6,589 nucleotides of DNA from an uncultured Pseudomonadota bacterium (GTDB lineage Bacteria > SAR324 > NAC60-12): contig CAJXNF010000166.1 in assembly GCA_913056375.1 (NCBI GenBank), positions 1 to 6,589 of the forward strand, given 5' to 3'. How positions within the stretch are numbered: position 1 is the first letter of the stretch; each line of letters begins with the position of its first letter. Below, piece after piece: positions 1-5,329 of this stretch. The notes beneath the pieces were generated by a model. It made no database searches. It saw only the letters and a program-made list of their open reading frames with translations, and had not been told where the DNA came from. A program made the position numbers and the translations under genes.

Positions 1-217
1 GCCCTAGATTTTCAACTGCTTGAGTATTACCTGGGACTTGCAGGAGGCCATGAAGAGGATTAGATTCATAGACATTTGCGCAAGCCGGACTGACTTGAAA
101 ATCAGTTTTTTGAAAGTATTCATCAATGTGACTAACAAGCTCGGACTTCACCTTTTCGTTGAGTTGTTCAAGTAGGCCAGCGGCAACTTTGCTTGCCGTT
201 GATGCCCTCTCGCTCAT
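1..217 (-). CDS. Partial hypothetical protein (N-terminal 72 codons, runs off left edge)
   Basis: An open frame starts with ATG at 217 and reads to the window edge without a stop; an in-frame TAG lies upstream near position 276, so the frame is bounded on that side. The visible protein begins MSERASTASKVAAGLLEQL and continues through a charged, probably helical stretch (LNEKVKSELVSHIDEYFQK, about residues 19-37), then a less regular part with a PxNxQAVENLG ending. There is no signal peptide, membrane segment or motif I recognise, and I cannot assign a function. It lies on the same strand as the transporter operon, about 130 nt past its last gene, but differs in character (no relation to ABC ATPases is visible). 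There is no clear Shine-Dalgarno sequence before the ATG, which lowers confidence. It could be the start of a separate gene or a chance frame. Confidence 0.4.
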   Translation of the reverse strand, partial: MSERASTASKVAAGLLEQLNEKVKSELVSHIDEYFQKTDFQVSPACANVYESNPLHGLLQVPGNTQAVENLG

Positions 218-349
218 CGTAATACTTCGAGCAAAATATAATGCTGAAAGTGGTTTTTGGTCAGAGGATGTTCTCTAAAAATGTATTGGGTGGCAACAGA
301 AGGGGCTCTTATTTGGTAATTCCTTGAGCCCTAGCAACGGGTTTATTGT
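218..349. other. Intergenic spacer after the oxidoreductase gene
   Basis: This 132-nt non-coding spacer lies between the stop of the Gfo/Idh gene and the start of the unrecognised partial frame. It is more AT-rich than the genes to its right and contains one imperfect inverted repeat (separate entry). No tRNA-like or other RNA-like structure is evident. Confidence 0.5.
303..331 (-). terminator. Weak inverted repeat after the operon, possible terminator
   Basis: GGGCTC (303-308) pairs perfectly with GAGCCC (326-331), leaving a 17-nt AT-rich loop. It sits 18 nt past the stop codon of the Gfo/Idh gene, where an operon terminator would be expected. There is no good run of T after the stem in the minus direction (TTCTGTTGCC follows), and the loop is long, so it does not meet the usual criteria for an intrinsic terminator. 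It may be a weak terminator, an RNA 3'-end stabiliser or chance. Confidence 0.25.
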
Positions 350-1327
350 CTAGAGTTCAATTCTATGCACCAACTGATCAATCCAGCGCATCACCTGAAT
401 GCCGTCAACATATCGTGCGCCCTGCGGAATCTCTTCCTCTCCACGAACTACACGACAAAAACAACGCAACTCCTCGGTCAACATTCCAGTGAAGGGTTGT
501 GAACGTGTCTGTATCTCCAAGCTCATCGGTGGATGGTAGCCCTGATCCCAGAGTTCAAAAGGACGAGGATTGGGAGAGATCCGTCCCATCCAGCCAGTTC
601 CGTATATTTCCATCCGATCAAAGCCCTCATGCGACATGGAATCTGGGGTCATGAATCCTGCGGCAAAGGTAGCAATCCGACCATTACTCCAACTGAGCTG
701 TGCCAGCGCAAGATCCATCACTCCCTCAGAATTTCGATGCTGTTGTGCCTGGAATATTTTGGGTTCCTCGGCGTTTACCAGTGATTGCACACAGTATAGG
801 TCATGAACCATCGTCAGGAAGAAGGGATTCTCATCACGATAGTGAGTTGCATGAGAAGTAGGCCGCATCCGGTAACAGGAGGCGTAGTCAAAGCCACCAC
901 GTTGCTGACACTGGTATTGAAGTTCCCGAAATTCACTGTTGAAGAGTAGGATGTGCCCCAACATCAACCGCTCAAGTTGTGAAGTATCCAAGGCTTGTAA
1001 GGTCTCTGCTTCAGCAAGGCTGGAGGCAATGGGTTTTTCCAGCAGCACAAAGGCATCGGTTTGCAGAAGTTGCTGGGCAAGATAAACGTGCGAAGCGGTT
1101 GAGGAGGCAACGATCCAGGCATCCACAGCTAGATTTTCCAGGGCAGCACTCAGCTCGGAAAAGCGAGGGATGTCTTTGAGGGATGGAGGTAATTGCGAGA
1201 GAGCGTCAGGAGAAGAATCAACGATTGCACAAAGTTGCGCTTCACTGAGGCTTTTGACAGTCAGCGCATGCAGCGTCCCGAAGTAACCTGCACCCAGGAC
1301 ACCAATTCGGACGGGAGACATCGTCAT
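350..1327 (-). CDS. Gfo/Idh/MocA-family NAD(P)-dependent oxidoreductase
   Basis: The 325-residue product has the normal length for this family of cytoplasmic sugar/polyol dehydrogenases. Residues 7-40 form a Rossmann start (VRIGVLGAGYFGTLHA) with the GxGxxG dinucleotide motif at 12-17. The family's EKP motif is at 97-99, with K98 as the expected catalytic lysine, followed by GHILLFN at 124-130 and the C-terminal substrate domain with H175-D176. In typical members an Asp lies four residues before this His (DxxxH); here that position is Leu171, so the reaction may differ or the enzyme may be specialised. The start is ATG 1327, because GAGGGGG (1340-1334) lies 6 nt before it; an upstream in-frame TTG at 1342 overlaps this ribosome site and is unlikely. 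It is the last gene of the ABC operon, 22 nt after the MalG-like permease, which suggests it acts on the imported solute. Exact substrate unknown. Confidence 0.9.
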   Translation of the reverse strand: MTMSPVRIGVLGAGYFGTLHALTVKSLSEAQLCAIVDSSPDALSQLPPSLKDIPRFSELSAALENLAVDAWIVASSTASHVYLAQQLLQTDAFVLLEKPIASSLAEAETLQALDTSQLERLMLGHILLFNSEFRELQYQCQQRGGFDYASCYRMRPTSHATHYRDENPFFLTMVHDLYCVQSLVNAEEPKIFQAQQHRNSEGVMDLALAQLSWSNGRIATFAAGFMTPDSMSHEGFDRMEIYGTGWMGRISPNPRPFELWDQGYHPPMSLEIQTRSQPFTGMLTEELRCFCRVVRGEEEIPQGARYVDGIQVMRWIDQLVHRIEL

Positions 1328-1333
1328 ACAGAA

Positions 1334-1340
1334 CCCCCTC
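1334..1340 (-). promoter_or_regulatory. Strong Shine-Dalgarno sequence of the oxidoreductase gene
   Basis: GAGGGGG on the minus strand, with 6 nt to ATG 1327. It decides the start codon: the in-frame TTG at 1342 overlaps it, and the ATG at 1321 is 12 nt away, beyond the usual spacing. Confidence 0.7.
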
Positions 1341-1349
1341 AAGATTTGT

Positions 1350-2186
1350 TCAGGTCTTCAGGGCTCCTTCCATCAGACCTTTGAAGAAGAGTTTCTGGGC
1401 CATCGCAAAGGCAATAATTCCAGGAAGCACGACGATCACATAAACCGCAGCAATCCGTGGCCAGGCCCATTGCCCCATCCCCCCCTGGGCAGAAGCGAGG
1501 ACTACTGGCATAGTGCGTACTGCCTGATCATTGGTCAGCGTGGCGGCAAGTAGATACTCTCCCCAAGCAGTCACAAAGTTGACGATGATGATCACGACCA
1601 GTCCGTTCTTGGCCAGCGGAATCCCAATCAGCCAGAGAGTTTTCCAGGGACCGGCTCCATCCATCCGGGCAGAGTCAATCAACTCCCCTGGAATCAACTG
1701 AAAAATGCTACGCATGATCAGTACGCTCACCGCCAGGTTCAGAGTAATGTACGGCAGGATCAGTCCGTTGGTACTGTTGATGAGGCTCAAGTAGTCCTGG
1801 ATTTCATAGATGGAAATGATCGAGACCACCCGAGTTGGAAAATACAGTGAGAGTACCAGGACTGTTACCAAGAACAGGCTGCCCTTGGGCTTCAGGTGAA
1901 CAATTGCATAACCGGCGAGCACCGCACAGACAGAGGTGATCAGCACAGTCGCCGAGGTCACGTAGATGCTGTTGAACAGGTTCTGTGGGAGGGTGTCGAT
2001 CTTTTCAAAAACGTAGGCGTAGTGATTGAAGTCAAACTTTCGAGGCCAGAGATTTCCCCGCATTGAGTCGGGCATGGACTTGATCGAGAGCAGCAGAACC
2101 CAGGCCAGCGGCAGCAGGATCGTCAGCATAAAAAAGACGATCAAGGTGTGCCGGATAATATTGGTGAGCGGAAATTCCTTTTTCAT
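1350..2186 (-). CDS. Carbohydrate ABC transporter permease, MalG/UgpE-like (CUT1)
   Basis: This 278-residue inner-membrane protein has the usual length for the second permease of a family 1 sugar importer. Hydrophobic segments lie at about residues 12-34, 74-96, 103-124, 142-162, 192-212 and 244-265, giving six predicted membrane spans. The cytoplasmic EAA loop that contacts the ATPase is at 168-190 (GELIDSARMDGAGPWKTLWL, then IGIP), with the conserved Gly177 and Pro190. The N-terminus (RHTLIVFFMLTILLPLAWVL) and C-terminus (LFFKGLMEGALKT) are both typical of MalG-type subunits. It starts at ATG 2186 with only a weak ribosome site (AGG, 6 nt before). It lies 34 nt after the MalF-like gene and 22 nt before the oxidoreductase gene, so all are surely cotranscribed. 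The family is clear; the substrate is not. Confidence 0.93.
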   Translation of the reverse strand: MKKEFPLTNIIRHTLIVFFMLTILLPLAWVLLLSIKSMPDSMRGNLWPRKFDFNHYAYVFEKIDTLPQNLFNSIYVTSATVLITSVCAVLAGYAIVHLKPKGSLFLVTVLVLSLYFPTRVVSIISIYEIQDYLSLINSTNGLILPYITLNLAVSVLIMRSIFQLIPGELIDSARMDGAGPWKTLWLIGIPLAKNGLVVIIIVNFVTAWGEYLLAATLTNDQAVRTMPVVLASAQGGMGQWAWPRIAAVYVIVVLPGIIAFAMAQKLFFKGLMEGALKT

Positions 2187-2220
2187 CAGTTGCCTAGAGC
2201 TTCGGTTGCCATTGCTAGCA

Positions 2221-3153
2221 TCAATCCCGTGAGCGGAAGATGTAGATCAGCCAGGAGACGAAGGCCATCATCACAAGAGACCCCACCATTCCAATCGCCG
2301 CTGCCAGTCCCTGTCGCCAGAGCCCAGTCTTGAAGGCCTGATCGTACATGAAGATCGTCCAGGTATATGTGGGGGATTCTCGGTTGAAGCCGCCAAATAT
2401 GAGGTATTCGTCAATCACTCCCATCGAAGTACCAAAGCGTAGAATGACCAGGATCAGCATGATCGGCTGCAAACGCGGTAGGATGATGTGTCGGAAAACC
2501 TGCCACTCATTGGCACCATCGATTCGAGCTGCTTCAGGAAGGTCTTTGGGAATGGCTGCGAGTCCAGCAAGAAAAAAGACGCTGTGGTAGCCCAATCCCC
2601 ACCAGACTTCCATGATGGCGACAGAGGGTAGCGTCAGGTCGGTTCCTCCCAGCCACTGTGGAGCGTTGCGGTAGGTGAACCAACCGGTCACTTCGACCAA
2701 AAAGTGGTTGATTGGTCCAATCTGGTAGTTATACATCCACTTCCAGAGCACAAATACAAGCGTACTTGGAATCACTGCTGGAATCAGCAGAATCACTCGG
2801 TAAACCGTGGCTAGACGCTGGTTCTGAACACCATGAATCAGAACCGCAAGCAGGAGGGGGATGATGATGGTCCCTGGCAGGAACATCGCAGTGAAGTAGG
2901 CGGCTCGTCCGAGACTGTCCCACATCAGGGGATCACTCAGCGCCTCAGCATAGTTGTCAAAGCCAACCCAATTGGCAGGATCGTTTGTCAGGTACTTGTA
3001 GTCAGTAAAGCTGATCCAAACGACCCGGACAATGGGGTAGACCTGGTACCATACGAAGAAGAGAACAGTTGGCAGCAGAAAGACCCAGTTGTTGTGCTCA
3101 ACAAGCCAGGATTTTCGGATGGGGCCATGAATGGCAGGATTCCCAGTAGTCAC
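2221..3153 (-). CDS. Carbohydrate ABC transporter permease, MalF/UgpA-like (CUT1)
   Basis: This is the first permease of the importer, an inner-membrane protein of 310 residues from the start chosen here. It has an N-terminal span (NNWVFLLPTVLFFVWYQVYP, about 21-40) followed by the FTDYKYL and WVGFDNYAEAL periplasmic motif of UgpA/MalF-type subunits. Further spans lie at about 85-107, 117-138, 178-200, 230-250 and 285-306. The EAA loop reads EAARIDGANEWQVFRHIILP (207-226), a near-consensus ATPase contact. The start is uncertain. A TTG at 3213 would add 20 residues, but it overlaps a hairpin. GTG 3153 is preceded by GAGGGG (3170-3165) with 11 nt spacing, and gives a hydrophilic leader of normal length; I prefer it. 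The gene follows the binding-protein gene after a 90-nt gap and is followed by its partner permease after 34 nt. Confidence 0.9.
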   Translation of the reverse strand: MTTGNPAIHGPIRKSWLVEHNNWVFLLPTVLFFVWYQVYPIVRVVWISFTDYKYLTNDPANWVGFDNYAEALSDPLMWDSLGRAAYFTAMFLPGTIIIPLLLAVLIHGVQNQRLATVYRVILLIPAVIPSTLVFVLWKWMYNYQIGPINHFLVEVTGWFTYRNAPQWLGGTDLTLPSVAIMEVWWGLGYHSVFFLAGLAAIPKDLPEAARIDGANEWQVFRHIILPRLQPIMLILVILRFGTSMGVIDEYLIFGGFNRESPTYTWTIFMYDQAFKTGLWRQGLAAAIGMVGSLVMMAFVSWLIYIFRSRD

Positions 3154-3199
3154 TTTCGCTGTTTCCCCTCGTATTGGCAACCAGAGCAGTGTTACCCGA

Positions 3200-3219
3200 A
3201 GAAGGTCTTTCAACCTTCT
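3200..3219 (-). promoter_or_regulatory. Intercistronic hairpin between binding-protein and permease genes
   Basis: A perfect 7-bp inverted repeat, AGAAGGT (3219-3213) and ACCTTCT (3206-3200), encloses a 6-nt loop (TGAAAG). It lies 25-44 nt past the stop of the binding-protein gene in the transcript and has no following T run, so it is not an intrinsic terminator. In binding-protein-dependent import operons, stem-loops at this site are known to protect the upstream mRNA and so raise the level of binding protein over permeases; that role is inferred here. It covers the alternative TTG start of the permease at 3213, another reason to prefer the GTG start. Confidence 0.45.
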
Positions 3220-3243
3220 CCAGGCAAGTAGTTTGGCGCAGGT

Positions 3244-4611
3244 TTAGCCGCGCTTCATCTCAGCTTGAACGGCATCGACCACGTTCTGCATGGCGACTCT
3301 TGGGTTCTTCTCCTCACCCTTGAGGTAAGCTTCCCAAACCGGCTGTCCAATGATGAACTGCTGGAGGCCAAAGAGGTGGTTGGTGATTGCCTTGGCCTGG
3401 TCCAACTGTCCACGGACGAGGTCCACGAAGTCAGGCAGCCAATCTGGTTGGCTCGCTTTCCAGCCAGCGTAGAGAGACTTGTACGGAGGCAGTTGCCCTG
3501 GGTGCGCGGTCTCGGTTCCAGCAATCGAATCCTTCCAAATCTGCTGGTCGTAGGTCAGCGCCTTCACATATTCTGCAGCCTTCTCCTTGTTCTTGCCGTG
3601 CTTGAAGAGAGCAGCCCCAGTGGTCCAGAACACTGTGGACCCTTCGCCACCGGCAAACTTCGGCAGTGGTCCCATTCTCAAGTCTTTCGGGTTGTCCCAG
3701 TACTGCGCCATCCGCAGTGGAGCGTTGAAGTACTTGTTGTAGTAACCCACTCGCTGGGCAGCAAAGGCAACCTCATCCGGGGTTCCGTTCACACCACCAT
3801 CCGTCGCACCCGCCAAGAGGATGTCTGGATGTGATTTGCCCATGATGTTCTTCATCAGCATCAGGGCTTCGATGGCAGCGTCTCCGGTGAAGTCGAAGAG
3901 CCCCTCGGAGGTATACACATCGCTGCTCAAGCTGTGTGTGAAGGGAGCCAGGGAGCGCCAGCCGTGGGCGTCGAAGGTAGCCCCAAATTGAGCCGCGCCG
4001 CTCTCAACAACCTGATCCGCTCGGGAGAGATAGTCCTGCCAGGTTGCTGGTGCATCATCTGGAAGTCCGGCTTCCTTGACGATGCCTGCATGCCAGCCAG
4101 TGCCAATCACGTCCAACAGGAAGGGCCAGCCATACATCTTGCCGTTGATCGTGCATTCCTCACGGATTGAGGGGATGATGTCGTCAATCACGTCCTTCGG
4201 GATGTAGTTGTCCCAAGGCTCAATGACATCCGCCTCAATCATCGCTGTCATTTCCACAAATGGTGTCTGCCCGACATAGACGTCCCAAGTACTGTCACCC
4301 TTCTTGGCTTCAGCGACGAATCGCTCAATCCCAAAGCCCTCTACCGGGGCAATCTGATAGTTGACATCGGGGAAGCGCGAATTGACCTGGGGAATGCCCG
4401 GATGCAGGTCCTCAATCCACTGGTAGAAGGTCGGAGTGAGAGGGCGGCTCTGTGCGTGAGCGAAGTTGCCAAAATTGGAGATCACCCCAACCCCAGCCAA
4501 TCCCAGTCCTGCCGTCAGTGTCTTGGAAATGAATTCACGACGGTCCATCTTGCGATCCAGCAAATCCTGACGAAGTTGCTGTTGATAGATCAGTTCTTTC
4601 TCTTTTCTCAT
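3244..4611 (-). CDS. ABC transporter sugar-type extracellular solute-binding protein (family 1), Tat-exported
   Basis: This 455-residue periplasmic receptor delivers solute to the two permeases encoded after it. The start is ATG 4611, with GAGG (4621-4618) 6 nt before. A twin-arginine signal lies at 23-30 (DRREFISK, R24-R25), followed by a hydrophobic stretch (about 31-47) and an AHA-Q cleavage site near residue 53. No lipobox Cys follows, so the protein should be soluble in a periplasm. The 21 residues before the Tat motif are an unusual, charged, Gln-rich leader; an alternative start at Met22 has no convincing ribosome site. The mature part shows family 1 features: WDVYVGQTPFVEMTAMIEADVIEPW (hinge and first lobe, about 108-132), the NGKMYGWPF ligand-side segment (156-164), GSTVFWTTGAALFKHGKNKEKAAEYVKAL (about 326-354) and a C-terminal helical lobe ending in MKRG. 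It heads the operon, as usual. Substrate is not assignable from sequence; a sugar, polyol or glycerol-phosphate-like ligand is likely for this family. Confidence 0.93.
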   Translation of the reverse strand: MRKEKELIYQQQLRQDLLDRKMDRREFISKTLTAGLGLAGVGVISNFGNFAHAQSRPLTPTFYQWIEDLHPGIPQVNSRFPDVNYQIAPVEGFGIERFVAEAKKGDSTWDVYVGQTPFVEMTAMIEADVIEPWDNYIPKDVIDDIIPSIREECTINGKMYGWPFLLDVIGTGWHAGIVKEAGLPDDAPATWQDYLSRADQVVESGAAQFGATFDAHGWRSLAPFTHSLSSDVYTSEGLFDFTGDAAIEALMLMKNIMGKSHPDILLAGATDGGVNGTPDEVAFAAQRVGYYNKYFNAPLRMAQYWDNPKDLRMGPLPKFAGGEGSTVFWTTGAALFKHGKNKEKAAEYVKALTYDQQIWKDSIAGTETAHPGQLPPYKSLYAGWKASQPDWLPDFVDLVRGQLDQAKAITNHLFGLQQFIIGQPVWEAYLKGEEKNPRVAMQNVVDAVQAEMKRG

Positions 4612-4665
4612 GAGTTACCTCGTTGGTAGTTCAAGAAAATCAATCTAACCCAAAAACTCGGTCTG

Positions 4666-4692
4666 ATTGACGTTATTTTCATGGATTGTCAA
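4666..4692 (-). promoter_or_regulatory. Candidate promoter or operator for the ABC operon
   Basis: On the minus strand TTGACA (4692-4687) matches the consensus -35 box exactly, about 75 nt before the binding-protein start. The best -10 candidate, GTCAAT (4671-4666), has only 3 of 6 consensus bases and a short 15-nt spacer, so the promoter call is weak. The same stretch forms an inverted repeat, TTGAC and GTCAA (4667-4671 and 4688-4692), with centres 21 bp apart, about two helical turns, which would suit a dimeric regulator. Five-base arms can occur by chance. Confidence 0.25.
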
Positions 4693-4824
4693 GGTTGTTT
4701 TTGTGACGAACCAAACTGTACTTACTCACTGGAACAATGAAATAATTAATATTTTCAATTTTTTAGAACTTTCTTGGGAATACTTTGAATACACTGTCGA
4801 AGATGATCTGAAATTCACTTCCAC

Positions 4825-4853
4825 TTGACCTACCAGCCGTCCTGTCCTAGATT
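4825..4853 (+). promoter_or_regulatory. Sigma70-like promoter for ridA-M81
   Basis: TTGACC (4825-4830, 5 of 6 consensus) and TAGATT (4848-4853, 4 of 6) are separated by exactly 17 nt. Transcription would begin near 4860, leaving a leader of about 85 nt before the RidA start. It is the best match facing right in the divergent region. Confidence 0.5.
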
Positions 4854-4944
4854 CGGCGATCCTCACAGAATCCAATCCGGTTGGCAGTAGTCGCTGTGAT
4901 TCGGGTTCATCAATATTACCTTTCAATGATCCATGGAGTTTCCG

Positions 4945-5310
4945 ATGACCAAGCAATGTTTTGGCTCGTCACACGTCCCTCTCTCTCCTGCTGTTCGCGC
5001 AGGAGATTTCGTTTATGTTTCCGGGCAGGTTCCCGTTGGTGCCGATGGCAAGGTGGTCAATGGAGGCATCGCCGAGCAGACCAAGCAAGTACTAGAGAAC
5101 ATCAAGTCAGTGCTGGCCCTGGCCGGTTGCACGATGGAAGATGTGGTCAAGACGCATGTCTATGTACAGGACGCTCGGGACTTCGGTGGCTTCAACGCGG
5201 TCTATGCCGATTACTTCCCCAAAGATCCACCCGCCCGAACCACGGCAGAAGCTCGCTTGATGATCGATATCAAGGTCGAGATCGAAGCCATCGCCTACAA
5301 GCCACTCTGA
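4945..5310 (+). CDS. RidA-family (YjgF/YER057c/UK114) reactive enamine/imine deaminase
   Basis: This 121-residue protein has the usual RidA length; members are cytoplasmic trimers that hydrolyse enamine/imine intermediates (such as 2-aminoacrylate) released by PLP or amine-oxidising enzymes. Hallmarks in order: LSPAVRAGDFVYVSGQVPV (13-31), QTKQVLENIKSVLALAGCTMEDVVKTHVYV (45-74), FNAVYADYF (83-91), PPARTTAEAR (95-104) and the C-terminal KVEIEAIAYKPL. R98 aligns with the carboxylate-binding Arg105 of E. coli RidA and E112 with its Glu120, so the catalytic pair appears intact; the loop between them is one residue shorter than in E. coli. The start is ATG 4945, because GGAG (4935-4938) lies 6 nt before it; ATG 4933 would overlap this site. 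It is followed 19 nt later by the M81 gene, so the two form an operon, suggesting that this copy serves a specific catabolic route and not general housekeeping. Confidence 0.92.
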   Translation: MTKQCFGSSHVPLSPAVRAGDFVYVSGQVPVGADGKVVNGGIAEQTKQVLENIKSVLALAGCTMEDVVKTHVYVQDARDFGGFNAVYADYFPKDPPARTTAEARLMIDIKVEIEAIAYKPL

Positions 5311-5329
5311 GCCAACGGGGATCTCTCGC

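Larger units (their letters stand above)
4612..4944. promoter_or_regulatory. Divergent control region between ABC operon and ridA-M81 genes
   Basis: This 333-nt stretch has no credible gene. It separates two divergent transcription units, so it must hold promoters for both. The middle (about 4735-4772) is strongly AT-rich with several A and T runs. A good sigma70-like promoter faces right (4825-4853), and a perfect TTGACA box with an inverted repeat faces left (4666-4692). Both are listed separately. A shared regulator binding here is plausible, but no known operator is recognisable, and no regulator gene lies in the window. Confidence 0.6.

Noticed and set aside
1328..1342. TTG 1342 as start of the oxidoreductase
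   Set aside because: The TTG overlaps the gene's own GAGGGGG ribosome site; ATG 1327 has ideal spacing.
3265..3834. Plus-strand frame of 189 codons opposite the binding-protein gene
   Set aside because: It is an antisense shadow of a clearly identified family 1 binding protein, with no domain of its own.
4726..4956. Minus-strand frame of 76 codons in the divergent region
   Set aside because: It overlaps the RidA start and promoter, has no ribosome site or recognisable domain, and its composition is like non-coding DNA.
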